Assembly: GCF_019900845.1 (NCBI RefSeq)
Contig: NZ_CP074570.1
Location: 3,038,001-3,102,000, forward strand
Reading direction: 5' to 3'
Length of the DNA stretch: 64,000 nucleotides
DNA from: Paraneptunicella aestuarii
Lineage (GTDB): Bacteria; Pseudomonadota; Gammaproteobacteria; Enterobacterales; Alteromonadaceae
Of this stretch, positions 8,225-21,800 are shown one piece after another. How positions within the stretch are numbered: position 1 is the first letter of the stretch; every line of letters begins with the position of its first letter. The notes below the pieces were generated by a model. It was not told the origin of the DNA, ran no database searches, and was given only the letters and a program-made list of their open reading frames with translations. A program made the position numbers and the translations under genes.

Positions 8225-8240
8225 GTGACACCTGTGTCAC
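8225..8240. promoter_or_regulatory. Operator palindrome O2 upstream of -35
   Basis: GTGACACCTGTGTCAC, perfect 7+7 inverted repeat with a 2-nt centre, 28 bp centre-to-centre from O1 and sharing its GTGAC arms. It is likely bound by the operon's own HTH protein. Confidence 0.55.
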
Positions 8241-8313
8241 CATAAATTTATATTGAAGATATTTGGTAGGGCTCGGAGAGTTAGCTTTATTTGGCTTCCA
8301 TGCCTGAAGGTGA

Positions 8314-8447
8314 CTAAGAGTCCAATTCTCTGGCTTTAGCCACGTCTATTTGTTGGTTGCAACAATAACAACGAACGAAATCTTTAGCCTGTTTGGGGTA
8401 GCCGTATTTGTGCTCTAAGGTATAAATGGTGTGGTAGTTGTTCTGCT
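8314..8447 (-). pseudogene. 3' remnant of an unknown gene next to the IS3 end
   Basis: A minus-strand open frame runs from the IS tip to a TAG at 8314. It encodes about 40 residues with a cysteine cluster (RCYCCNQQ) and ends ARELDS. No start is available outside the IS, so it looks like the tail of a gene truncated by the insertion. Family not recognised. Confidence 0.35.
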
Positions 8448-8465
8448 CTAGTTAAACCGGACACT
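8439..8465. repeat. IS3 inverted repeat, orfB side
   Basis: Begins TGTTCTGCTC and is the imperfect reverse complement of 9648-9674. Confidence 0.7.
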
Positions 8466-9340
8466 TTCCTTAAGGAATTTTCATAGTTAATCGGCGACAT
8501 ATCCTTGTTAGCGGTATGAAGACGGTCAAAGTTGTAATATCACACATAAGCAGCGACATCGTTTTTCATATGCTCTCGTGTTGGTTGCGGTACTTTTAGT
8601 AGCCAATCATGCTTTAAGCTGCCGAAGAACCGTTTAACAACAGCATTATCCCAACACGCACCAACATCAATCACCCATACAGGCTCTGATTCCATAACTG
8701 GCTAACAGCTTATGATAACGCTTGCTGGTGTACTGTGAGCCTCTGTCGCTATGAAACACCAAGCCCTTAGGAGGTTACCTCAAGTTATAAGCTTTCATCA
8801 TGGCTTTACTGACTAAATCAGTGGTCATGCGTTTATCTGTATGCCAGCCGACAATCCGTCTGGAATATAAATCCATGACGATAGCCAGATACATCCAGCC
8901 TTGCCCTGTTTTCAAGTATGTCACATATCCCGCCCAGATTTGATTCGGTGCAACAGGATTGAAGTTCTGGTTAAGCAGGTTATCTGCTAGCTACTGCATC
9001 ACTGTGTTTGCGCTTGGTAGTAACCTTGTAAGAGACGCGCTGAGTGACTATTAAGCCAAGCTTTGCCATCAGATTTTGCGTGCCGTAGTCGCTGATTTTA
9101 AAGCCCTCATTGCATAACCGTTTGCGGAACTCTCGATAGCCTAAGCTGTTTCGGCTTTGCTTAAATATTTCCTTTGTTCTGCGATACAAATACAACTGCT
9201 CAGCAGTGATGATATTCGCAGGCTTATTAAGCCAGGCATAATAGGCCGAACGACTGACATTCAGGCTCTTACACAGCTGAGTACCAGGGCAAATTGAAGA
9301 TAGCTGTTTAACGGTTTCAAACGCTACTTTGTTTCCTTGA
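8455..9340 (-). pseudogene. IS3-family transposase OrfB (DDE), decayed
   Basis: The integrase core is recognisable in pieces: helical N-terminal part (LYRRTKEIFKQSRNSLGYREF), then WAGYVTYLKT where functional relatives have WxGDxTY, then HSDRGSQYTS with the second Asp intact, then DNAVVKRFFGSLKHDW where the catalytic Glu is Lys. There is a frameshift near 8985, a TAA after KAYNLR (near 8777), another frameshift near 8680 and a TGA before YYNFDRLH. With the first Asp and the Glu both replaced, the protein would be inactive even if the frame were restored. Confidence 0.8.
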
Positions 9341-9611
9341 GCAACAGGGCTCTGGCCTTTTTTAATATATCTTTTTCCATCCTTAGCTCTTTATTTTCCT
9401 TGCGAAGCCTAATCAGCTCTGCTCGCTCATCAGCAGATAAAGCTTCACCTGATTGCTCTGCTTCAAACTTGGTCTTCCAGTTATAAAGCAGCTTATCTGT
9501 AATACCTAGAGAGGCTGCTGCCTTTGACACGCTGTAGCCTTGCTCTGTTACCAATGACACTGCTTCTTATTTGAACTCATTGGTATAACTTCTGTTTTTT
9601 CTTTTTGTCAT
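9324..9611 (-). pseudogene. IS3-family OrfA, interrupted by a stop codon
   Basis: The natural start is the ATG at 9611 behind GAGGTG. Codon 15 is TAA, where relatives have a sense codon (probably CAA), splitting the N-terminus from the rest. Downstream is the IS3 HTH (YSVSKAAASLGITDKLLYNW) and leucine-zipper-like region (ELIRLRKENKELRMEKDILKK). The A6G heptamer for -1 frameshifting to OrfB lies at 9357-9363. Confidence 0.8.
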
Positions 9612-9647
9612 AGTCACCTCAATATCAGGATTATATTCCTTTATTGA

Positions 9648-9674
9648 TGTATCCGGTCTGATTAAAGCAGAACA
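9648..9674. repeat. IS3 inverted repeat, orfA side
   Basis: Ends GCAGAACA and is the imperfect reverse complement of 8439-8465. It marks the upstream boundary of the element. Confidence 0.7.
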
Positions 9675-9772
9675 TCGATATCGATATCAATTTCGAATTT
9701 CTTGAACATGTGCCATTTCCTTTTTGAGGAAGTTTAAAGAAATGACACAGAATTTTGAACACTCCCTCTATA
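9675..9772. other. Possible solo end of an IS256-type element
   Basis: AATGACACAGAATTTTGAAC followed by ACTCCCTC (about 9740-9768) resembles IS256-family termini from memory. No transposase is attached. On the minus strand a short frame starting MFKKFEIDID runs into the IS3 boundary. Bases 9773-9821 show no clear terminator for the NRPS operon. Confidence 0.25.
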
Positions 9773-9821
9773 TTTGATAAAGAGATATAGAACCACCAAA
9801 ATCTAAACTACTCTTCCCAAA

Positions 9822-12800
9822 TTACTGTTCCCTTTGCTTAGATGCTAGTTCCTTAGATATTGCTTCCCTGACTATTTCACCCTGCTCGACTATCTCCCTC
9901 AACCACTGGCTCACCCTTTCAACATTGGGCGCGTTGAGTATTGAGAAGTGATCGCCGTCGGCGGTTTCTGTGTTCACTTGGGTAAACTCCTGCCAGCCTC
10001 GTTCTTCCAGGGAAATAGGTGAATCTTTAGCTATCAGCAAGTTCACTTTGCTGTCGTAAGGCGCGGCTTGATAAGCACTAAAGGCATCTCTATTGCTACG
10101 ATAAATCAGGAAGCGTTGTTGCAGCTCATCCAGTGACAAAGAAGCGGGTAACGAGCCCTGTTGTTGTCCGGATTGAAGCAATAAAGCTAGCGATTGTGTG
10201 ATCTTGTCCTCAGAATCGGATTGATAGATGTGGTGGATCGCTTTCCATAGCTCAGTTTCCTTGATCCCCATTTCCACCATCATTACTGCGAGCACTTCCA
10301 TATCGCTGTCGACGCCGGGTTCTGCGTTAGCGAACAAGGTAGAATCAATCAGGCTCACACTTGCGACCAGCTCTGCATTGTCATTCAGTTGTCGCGCCAT
10401 TTCATAGGCAATGATACCACCCAACGAATAACCCACTAAATGATAAGGCCCTTGAGGTTGAGCAATTTTCAGTTGCATCACATATTGTTCAGCCAACTCG
10501 GTCAGGCTCATTTGATGAGGCTCAAAGCAATGCAATCCGTAAACTTGCCAGTTTGGTTCTCTTGCCGAAAGCAAAGACAACAAAGGCTGATAACACAGCA
10601 AATCGCCGCCAACCGGATGCACCATAAACAGGGTTTGCTCAGGCGCAGAGGTTGAACTCTGTTGCAATACTTCCAGCACTTCCGAATGTGTTCCTGTTTC
10701 TCCCACAAAGTGTTCACTGCTTACTCTGCTCTGAATCGCACTTGCCATTTCACTCAGAATAGGTGCATTGAATAGCATGGTAACCGGAATGGTACAGGCT
10801 AACTTATCCTGAACAGCCGCTTTAAGCCTGACCATTAACAGAGAATGTCCGCCCAATTCAAAGAAGTGGCTATTGCGCGATATGGCCTGATATTGGATAC
10901 CTAGCAAATCGGCCCAGATATCAACCAACAAGATTTCAATCTCGGTTTCGGGTGCAACATATTGCTCTGATTCCGGTAACAGATTCGCCTCTGGCAAAGC
11001 GCGTTTATCCAACTTGCCGTTCGAGGTCATCGGGAACTGCTGCATCAACGCGTACTGAGCAGGCAACATATAAGCTGGCAACTGTTGGTTCAAATGCTGA
11101 TGAATATGATTAACCGTTTCTTGTTCATTCGAATCAGCCTGTTGCAATTCAATATAGGCATCCAGACGACGATTTTCAGCATCATCCCCCACCATCAAAA
11201 CCACGGCATCGCGCACAATATCCAGCTCACGAATATGTTGTTCGATATCGCCCAATTCAATGCGGTGACCACGTAGTTTTACCTGATCATCCTGGCGTCC
11301 CAAATAGAGCAATTCGCCATTGTGGTTGAACCGCACCAAATCACCACTTCGATACATACGGGGGTTATTGAGAGAGCTATTCTTAGAGCTACTGCTCACT
11401 CCTTCAACCACAGTAACGCCCTGCACAAAGGGATCTGGCACAAAAGACTGCTCGGTTCTTTGTGGCAAGTTCACATAGCCGATGGCTACGCCTTCACCGC
11501 CAATGTACAGCTCTCCGGCACAGCCACGCGGCACAGGCTGTTGTTGTTTGTCTAACACATACAAACGCGCTCCCCCAATGGCTTGCCCTATAGGTACCAG
11601 ATGGGCATTTTGCATGGTCAACTCAGCAAAGGAGGCAATAATGGCGGTTTCCGTTGGCCCGTACATATTGAACAAGGCATTATTTGGAAAGTGAGATTTA
11701 TAGCGTTGTACTAGTTCCGGCACAGCCGCTTCACCACCAATAAACACTTGTTCAAATATCGCCAAGGCATCAATATCCTGCTTCACGGCGAAATTGAACA
11801 ATGCCGTCGTAAAGCCAGCTAGATTAACGCCATAGACTTCATGCAGATGTTGCCAATATTGAAAATCCACCACATGGGCTTGCGGCACCATAATCAAGCT
11901 TTTGCCGTTTAACATGGATGTCAGCATGTCAAACACACAAGGATCAAACGCCGGATTAAAGGTACACATCATGGCATCGACCTTGTCCATATCGAACAAA
12001 CGCGCTTGATAGCAAGTGTTGATCGCCGCTTGCGGCGATACCATCACTCCTTTGGGCGTTCCTGTGGAACCCGAGGTGTAGATGATATAAGCCACATCCT
12101 CGTTCTGTGTTCGGCCTTGAGCATCAAACTCAACGACCGACAACCCTTGCGTTAAAGTTAGCGTTAGCTCTTGCGACATATACCCAAAAGCAGACTCTCC
12201 AGTTTGATGAATAAGCTTACTCGCACCGGCATCCTGCAATATAAATTCCACACGAGATTGCGGCGCACTGGTATCTATCGGAACATAAATCGCACCCGCT
12301 TTGCAAACGGCCATGAAAGCCACAAGCAGCTCCACAGAACGAGGTAACGCCACGGCAATCACCTCACTCGGCTGAATCGACAATTCTGCGATTAAGGCAT
12401 CGGAAGCAGTATCCAACTCTCTGAAAGTCAGCGTTTGGCTCATTGCTTGAGACTCACACGCAACGGCTAATAGTTCCGGTTGTGATTGAACTTGTAGGGC
12501 AAACAATTCAGCAATACTCAATTGAGTTTGATGAGCATAGCCTCGACCTTTCGTCGACAAGGCCAATAGCTGCTCTCTTTCCCTGTCACTCACCAAGTTC
12601 AAGGCATGCAAGCTTGTTTGCGCATTGGATTGCTGTGCTAACTGCTCAAACAGTGTCGTCAATTGCTCAGCCAGGCTGGTGATAGTATCAGGATGGAATA
12701 ATGCCGAGCAGAAATTGAGGTTCAACAATAATGTCGCCTCTTCCTTACTGCCTAATTCAATCGCATTAAGCGCCAGATCAAACTTGGCGACCTGATCATT

Positions 12801-15800
12801 AATAAACCGCGGATCAAACGCCAAATTAACTGAAGCATTCTCATCACGCTCAAGCGTCAGAACCATTTGCACCAACGGGTTATAAGCCGTGCTACGTGCA
12901 GGATTCAGCAACTCAACCAGATAATCAAACGGAATATCCTGATGCTGTTGCGCAGCTAAATGCAGCTCTCGAATATGACTCAAATAGTCAGCAACAGAGC
13001 TCTCACCTTGAACTGAGGCTCGCAACACCAGAGTATTAACAAAGAAGCCAATTAAATCCGACGTTTCCACGAGGTTTCGGTTCGCTACAGGAGCCCCTAA
13101 AACAATATCCTCACTGTCAGTGCGTCGCGCCAAGACAATAGCAAAAGCGGCGTGCAACAACATATACAAGGACAAACCATGCTCAGCAGCAACCGTTTTC
13201 AGTTGTTGCAACAGCTCGGAAGGTAATTGCCATTGATAGGTTTCACCTGAGAAAGATTGCACCTCTGGGCGCACAAAGTCCGGTTCTAGCTGATGAATTA
13301 ACGGCAAATCTTGCAACTGGGATTGCCAGTATGCCTTGGATTGTGCCGATGCCTCTCCCTGCAAATAGTTATTTAACCATGCCGTGTAATCCAAATAACG
13401 AATTGGCAGCACAGTCCAATCCGGTCTGACATTCGCTCTTTCAATTTCTCCTTCCCTTGCAGCTAAAGCTTGGTAAGCAAGTTGGTAATCTCGTAAGAAA
13501 ACAGACTCAGACCAACCGTCAAAAGCAATATGATGGATGTTCACTATCAACTGCCCGTTTATGCCTTGTGGAGCAGAATCCAGCGTAAAGTCAGATTGCC
13601 CGAAATCGACATATACCGCTCGTAGCATGAGCGCTTGGCTCATATCAAAATGGTGTTTTTCTTCGGTTCGTAATACGTCACGAACCTGTGTGCGATAAGC
13701 CTTTAAGCCTCCAGCTTTCAGCTCATTTGAGTTGCAACATTTCACCACTTCAATATCAAATGCGACCTCAGACATGGGTTGTACAACTTGATACAGGGTT
13801 TCACCGTCTCGCTTATACACAGTGCGTAACGGCTCATGACGTTCAATGACTAATTGCAATGCACGTTTCGCTGTTGCCAAATCGAACCCAGCCATGGTTG
13901 GCATGACAAAAGGCACATTGTAACGCCCTTGCCCTTCCGACAATTGATCGATTAACCACATACGACTTTGAGAAGGCGAAGCCGGATAGCGCATGGTATC
14001 TGCGGGCAATGGAACAATGGCTTGAGGCTCTATTTTTTTGGACTCTCTCTGTCCATTCTCTAGCGGTTTATCTTCCAGGCGCAAAGCCATATCCATAAGC
14101 ACAGGCGAGTTAAACAATTCTGAAATGACCAGATTAATGCCATATTTCTGCAGCAATAGTGCTTTTAAACGCACAATCAATAACGAATGTCCGCCCAAGG
14201 CAAAGAAGTGGCTTTGACGTGACAATACATCAGCATCAACACCCAGTAACCCAGCCCACAACGCAGCTAATTGTTTTTCATTCTCTGTTTGTAATGCTTC
14301 ACCAACTTCCGTTTCAGGCACTAAATCCGCTTCTGGCAAGGCACGTTTATCCAGCTTACCGTTGCTGGTTAATGGGAAGGCATCCAATACGGCGTATTGA
14401 CTGGGGCACATATACTCAGGCAGAGATTGAACCAAATGTTGATGCACCTGATTAACCAGGTTTTGGCTATTCTCACTCGAACACCTATCACTCGAATACC
14501 TCTCACTCGACTCAAGTTCTATAAAGCCATGAAGCTGCGGTTCGTCGGAAGCCTGACTGACAATAATAACCGCATCACGTACGCCATCTATTTCACGCAT
14601 GTGAGCTTCGATATCGCCAAGTTCAATGCGATGCCCACGGATCTTGACCTGATCATCCTGACGCCCACGATACAGCACCATTCCTTCATGGTTAAAGCGC
14701 ACCATATCGCCTGTGCGATACATAACACTGCCATCATTGGTGAAAGGGTCTGTAATAAATGATTCGGCTGTTTTCTCGGGTAAATTCACATAGCCTTGTG
14801 CAACACCTGCACCAGCAATATAAAGTTCACCTTCACAGCCCAACGCGACAGGTTGCTTCTCGCTATCCAGAATATAAAGCGAGTAGCCCGCTAATGGTCG
14901 ACCTATCGGAGCCTGATGAGCGTTGTCAGCGGTCATTCGCAAAAACGTCGCCATAATCGTAGTTTCTGTCGGCCCATACACATTAACCAATGACTTATTA
15001 GGGAAATGAGAAACAAACGCCTGAACCAATTCAGGAATAGCCGCTTCCCCACCCATTGCCACTAAATCAAAGGAAGCAAATGCGTTAATGTCATGCTTCA
15101 CTGCAAAGTGAAATAGTGCGGTTGTCAAAAAGATGGAATTGATCTCGTAATCTTCAATAAGTTTGCGCCAATATTGAAAATCGACCACATGCTCTTGCTC
15201 TAACATAACCAATCCCTTGCCGTTCAGTAACCCAGAGGCTAAGTCGTAAACACTGGGATCAAAGGCTGGATTAAAGGTATTCATCATGTTACTCATCACA
15301 TCCATGTCAAACACTCTGGCTTGATAAGCGGTATTGATGAGTGATTCAGGTGAGACCATCACTCCTTTCGGCGTTCCTGTGGAACCGGAAGTGTAGAGGA
15401 TATAAGCCAGCGCTGACGGGTACTGCCTGGGTTCTAAATTCAGTTGAGCCACAACCAGCTCAAGCCCATCAATAGCCAATTCATTAGAAGCAAGTAGAAC
15501 TTTTTCCCCATTGATCGAGAACGCATGTGAGGATGAGCTCAGCAATCGACTCGCGCCCGCATCTTCAAGCATATAATCAACGCGAGATTGAGGCGCTTTA
15601 ACATCTATCGGCAAATAGATAGCTTGCGCCTTAAACACCGCCACAAAAGCTACGACCAGTTCGATGCTACGAGGCAAAGCCACTGCAACCACTTCACCTT
15701 GTTGCAGTTGTAGCTCTTTCATTAGCTGAGTGGATAAACGGTCTAGCTCTTCGTAACTAATAAACTTATCACCACAAGCCACCGCCATCGCATTGGGTTT

Positions 15801-18800
15801 AGCAGCAACCTGTTTCTCAAACAGCCCCGCCATACTCAGCTCAGTTTGATGCAGATAACCACCGTGAGCTCGTCCATAGGCAAGTATCTGTTCTCGCTCA
15901 TTATCACTAACCAGATTAAGTTGGCTAATCATCGCCTTTGGAGCCGCAACAATACTTTGAAGCAAAGTCGTTAGCTGGTTTGCCAAAGCAAGCATGTTGT
16001 TGTGATGGTACACACCAGTGCTGTATATCAACTGCAAACCCAGTCCATTTTTCGCTTCGATGCCGTGCAGTTCGATGTCGAACTTGGCAACGTGATCGCC
16101 AGCAAGCTTAGGCTCCAATTGCCAACTCACATTCTGCTCTTGAGAATCCAGCGTCATGGCAACCTGAACTAAGGGGTTGTAAGCCGTGCTGCGTGGCGGG
16201 TTAATCATCTCCACCAAATAGTCAAAAGGCATGTCCTGATGCAATTGTGCATCGTGATTTATCTGTTTTATCTGCTCAAGGAAAGAGGCAAATTCCGTGG
16301 CAGGATCGACTTGTGTGCGCAACACCAAAGTATTGACAAAGAATCCCACCAAATGAGTCAGTTCAGTTCTTGTCCGGTTAGCCACTGGCGCACCAATCAC
16401 AATATCGTTGCGTTGAGAACGACGAGATAACAGTACCGAAAAAGCACCATGTAACAACATAAACAAGGACACATGATGTTGCGCCGCTAATGCTTTTAGC
16501 TGTTCCTGTAGTTCAGGCGCTAAACGCCAGCTAATGCTTTTCCCTTCAAAACATTGCAGTTCCGGACGTTCAAAATCCGCTTCCAACCCTTGCAGAGTAG
16601 GCATGTCTTGCAACTGATTCTGCCAGTAGTCTTTATCAGCCTGAGATGATGAGCTTTCGAGATAATGCTGTTGCCAGGCTGAATAATCCAGATAACGAAT
16701 AGGTAACGGCGGTAGTTCAGCTTGTGAATTATCCGTAAGTGATTGAATAATGGCGTTAAAGTCGTCAATAAACACCGTCTGCGACCAACCATCAAAAGCA
16801 ATATGATGTACGTTAATCAACAACAATCCCTGTTGCTCTGATAGCTTAACGTGTAGCGCAGTGAGCATCACATCCTTGCTCAAATCAAACTGATGCTCAG
16901 CCAATTCCTTCGCCACAGATCGAACCGTTTGATGGCGTTTGTCTTCGGTCATAGTTGAGCAATCAATCTGCTCTAGCCCGATATCCACGGCATCCATAGA
17001 CATGACTTGCTGATAAAGCACTTCGTCGCGATTTTCAAATACCGTACGTAAAGGCTCATGACGTTCAATGACCATTCGTAAAGCATGTTCAGCCAAAGCC
17101 AGATCAAAACTGCTCTCCGTTGCTATGGAAAACGGAATGGTATAGTGACCAGCTCCATCAGACAGTTGCTCTATTAGCCACATGCGATGTTGCGCGGCAG
17201 AAGCCGGATATTCGGTTTGTTCGCCGGGTAACCTGAACGCCAAGAGCATATTGCCAGCAGAAGCGCCTTGTTCATCAACCCGTTGCGCCAAACCACGAAT
17301 AGTGGGATAGCGGAACAACTCAACCATGGCTAAATGCACATCAAAACGCGCATTAATGGCGTTAATCACCTGAATGGCTAACAGGGATTTGCCTCCAAGC
17401 GCGAAGAAGTTATCGGTCACACCGATTTTTTGGTCTGCTTGTTCATAACCTAATAAGCGTGACCACAATTCTACCAGCCAGTGTTCAATCTCGGTGTCTG
17501 GATGAACATAGTCATGGGTGATAACGGTAGAACTGCTTAGATAACGCTCTCGCAAGACCTTGCGTTCAATCTTGCCGTTGGCACTCAGTGGCATCGCCTC
17601 CAGCGTTATCCACTCTCCCGGGAACATAAAGCTGGGTAATCGGGAACGAACCTGTTCTTGAACCTCAAGTTCACTCTCTAAATATTCTGACTCATACTCT
17701 GACTCATATTCGATAAAGGCCACCAATCGCTGCATGTTCGCTTGTTCACGCACCAATACTGCACTGCGTTTGACCTGCTCACAGTCACTGATAACCGACT
17801 CAATTTCACCCAGTTCAATACGAAAGCCATTGAGCTTAACCTGCTGGTCGCCTCGACCAATAAACTCCAATACGCCCTGCTTATATTCACCCTCGGCTCC
17901 ATCCTCAGAATCAGAAAGGCGCACAATATCGCCGGTGCGATAAAATCGCTGGTTGGCAAAGATAATAAACTTCTCGTCAGTGAGCTCAGGTTTATGCAAA
18001 TACCCCAGCGACAATCCGGTTCCGCCGATATACAGCTCACCACTGACACCTCGTGGTGCAATCAGACCTTGTGAATCGACCACATACATCTCACACCCCG
18101 GTAATGGGATACCGATATCCGGCGCGCGTCCGACTTCTCGTGAGCATAATGAATAGCTGGAATAGGTGGTGTCTTCCGAAGGGCCATACAGGTTATACAC
18201 CGCATCAATATGCGGCAGCTGATACAAGCCTTCTACGATATGACCCAGCAGCGCTTCCCCTGCAAGGTTCACAACCCTGACACTCTCTGGTACCGCATTC
18301 GCATCCAGTAACTGCACTATTGCCGAAGGCACAGTATTGATGAGACTGATTGTTTGAGAAGAGGTTTGAGCGTTAGAAATGGATTGCACATCCAGAATAT
18401 GCTTCACCACCACACAGGTACCACCGCAGGACAGCGGCGCGTACATCTCAAAAATCGACAAATCAAAACACATGGAGGTGGCAGCCAGTACCCCTGATAA
18501 CTGCTCTTGCGTGTAGGTCGCAAGCGCCCATTGCAGCATGGATACGGTATTGCCATGGGCAATCATGACGCCTTTGGGCTTACCCGTCGTCCCCGAGGTA
18601 TAGATAAGATACGCCAGGTCAGTGCTTTGTACTTGTGTCACCGGGTTGCAGGTCAGGTGTTCATCGTTTAGCTCTTGGTCAGTGATGCTCTTCACATCCA
18701 GCCAGTTCAATTCAATCTCACCCGCTCTCTTACCCAATCGGTCACGTACTGAATCTTCGCCCAACACAATGTTGATACGCGCATCATCGACGATATAAGC

Positions 18801-21800
18801 CAGACGCTCTTGCGGGTAGTCCGGGTCTAGCGGCACATAGGCTGCACCGGATTTCAGCACCGCCATTAACGCCACAACCAGCTCTAATGAGCGAGGTACA
18901 CACACGCCAACCAAATCACCGGGCTTAACACCTTGCGCGATTAAACGATGTGCCAGCACATTTGCACGCTGGTTTAATTCCAGATAACTCAGTGTGGTGT
19001 TATTAAAACGAAGGGCAATCGCCTCGGGCGTTCGTGCAACCTGCGCTTCAAACAACTGGTGAATACAGGACGAATCAGAAACCGGCACGGGCAGCTCTTT
19101 AGCCGCAACCACTGGCGTACTGATACAGCCTGCACTTAAGGAAATATCCGCCAGCGTACTTACCTCACACAGCTGAGCCAGAATCCGCGTTAAGTCCTCT
19201 GCCATGCGGGTTATCAGGTTTCGGCTAAACAGCGCCGTTCTGAAATTCAGGCTACAACGTATATTTTGTGTTGTGCTTGGCGACACATGCAGCGTTAAAT
19301 CAAACTTCTCGGTGGTGTTTTCTCTAAACCCGGATTTACTTCCAGCCACTTCTTCGCGGCTATGATTATTAGCCACAGCACCGGGTTTCCCTTCATTGTC
19401 CATGGTCAACATGATTTGAAATAGCGGCGTAAAGGCATCACTTCGCTGCGGGTTTAGCAGCTCCACCACCATCTCAAATGGAATGTCCTGATGCGATAAG
19501 GCTTGAACATTCACCTCTCGGATATGCTGTAAATACTCAGAAACCGATTGCGACGCCCCCGCATCACTGCGTAACACCAGTGTGTTGATAAACAGGCCAA
19601 TCAGGGATTCGAGCTCCGGCATGGAGCGGTTTGCCGAGGGCGTTCCAATGGCAACATCGCGCTCGCCACTATAGCGCGACACCAAGACGCTTAACCCCGC
19701 ATGCATCAACATAAACAGGGTTACACCATGCTGCTGTGCCAGTTGCGGTAACTGTTCGCTCAATTCCCGAGGCAGCGACCAGTAATAACTTTGTGCCTCA
19801 ACGCTCACCGAGCCCAAACCTGACTCCAACATGGGCAAGCCGTGGCGCGGCGCTAATCCGCCCAGGTGTTCAATCCAGTAATCTTTGCTGGCTTGAGAGT
19901 CGCTACCCAACAAATATGCTTGCTGCCAGGCAGAAAAATCCAGATAACGAATGGGTAATTCAGGTAAAGTGTCTGATGTTCGTTTAAGCGCATTTTCAAA
20001 CGCTTGCCAGAACACCGGCACAGACCAGCCATCGACTGCAATATGATGCGCGTTTAACAGCAACAAGCCTTGTCCCTGTTCTTCCTTTTTCGCTCGCTGG
20101 ATAAAGCAGGCTTTAAGCATGACATCACAGGATAAATCAAACACATGATGAGCTAATCGCTGCATCGCTTGTTGTGTCACCTGATGTCGGCTCTGCTCGT
20201 CCATCTCGGCACAATCAATAACCTCAAGCTGAAAGCCCGCGTCTTGTAGCGGTATCACTCGCTGATACAGAAGCTCATTTTCATTATCGTCTTCTTTTCT
20301 GCTCTCAAATACTGTCCGAAGCGGCTCGTGACGCTCTAGCACCTGCAACAAGGCCGACTCAATTGCATCAGGACTTGCCGCAACCTGACGGCTAAACACC
20401 ACGTTATAATGATGACTGCCACCATGCAGGCGGTCGACTAACCATAAACTACGCTGACCGGCAGAAGCCGGATATTCGGTTTGTTCGCTGGGTAACCTGA
20501 ACGCCAAGAGCATGTTGTCAGCAGAAGCGCCTTGTTCGGACAAACGCGTTTGTTCATCAACCCGTTGCGCCAAACCACGAATAGTGGGATAGCGGAACAA
20601 CTCAACCATGGCTAAATGCGCATCAAAACGCGCATTAATGGCGTTAATCACCTGAATGGCTAACAGGGATTTGCCTCCAAGCGCGAAGAAGTTATCGGTC
20701 ACACCGATTTGCTTCTCCTGAGTAACGTTAGCATCCTGAGAATTGTAACCCAGTAGGCGTGACCACAATTCTACCAGCCAGTGTTCAATCTCGGTGTCTG
20801 GTTGAACATAGTCATGGGTGATAACGGTAGAACTGCTTAGATAACGCTCTCGCAAGACCTTACGTTCAATCTTGCCATTGGCACTCAGTGGCATCGCCTC
20901 CAGCGTTATCCACTCTCCCGGGAACATAAAGCTCGGTAATCGGGAACGTACTATTTCCTGCACTTGCTCTTGTGCTTTCTCATGTTGCGGCTCATATTCT
21001 GACTCATATTCAACAAAGGCCACCAATCGTTGCATGTTCGCTTGTTCACGCACCAATACTGCACTGCGTTTAACCTGCTCACAGTCACTGATAACCGACT
21101 CAATTTCACCCAGTTCAATACGAAAGCCATTGAGCTTAACCTGCTGGTCGCCTCGACCAATAAACTCCAATACGCCCTGCTCATTCTCATAATCATTCTC
21201 AAATACAGAACAACGCACAATATCGCCGGTGCGATAAAATCGCTGGTTGGCAAAGATAATAAACTTCTCGTCAGTGAGCTCAGGTTTATGCAAATACCCC
21301 AGCGACAATCCGGTTCCACCAATATACAGCTCACCGCTCACGCCTCGTGGTGCAATCAGACCTTGTGAATCGACCACATACATCTCACACCCCGGTAATG
21401 GGATACCGATATCCGGCGCGCGTCCGGCTTCTCGTGAGCATAATGAATAGCTGGAATAGGTGGTATCTTCCGAAGGGCCATACAGGTTATACACCGCATC
21501 AATATGCGGCAGCTGATACAAGCCTTCTACGATATGACCCAGCAGCGCTTCCCCTGCCAGGTTCACAACCCTGACACTCTCTGGTACCGCATTCGCATCC
21601 AGTAACTGTACTATTGCCGAAGGCACGGTATTGATGAGGCTGATTGTTTGAGAAGTGGTTTGAGCGTTAGAAATGGATTGCACATCCAGAATATGCTTCA
21701 CCACCACACAGGTACCACCGCAGGACAGCGGCGCGTACATCTCAAAAATCGACAAATCAAAACACATGGAAGTGGCAGCCAGCACCCCTGATAACTGCTC

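Larger units (their letters stand above)
8439..9674 (-). mobile_element. Degenerate IS3-family insertion sequence
   Basis: 1236-bp element with TG...CA termini and about 27-bp imperfect inverted repeats (8439-8465 and 9648-9674, about 20 of 26 positions matching). It contains orfA and orfB remnants in the IS3 arrangement with an A6G slippery heptamer (9357-9363). Both frames are broken, so it cannot transpose on its own. No target duplication is visible, suggesting age or later rearrangement. Confidence 0.85.
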
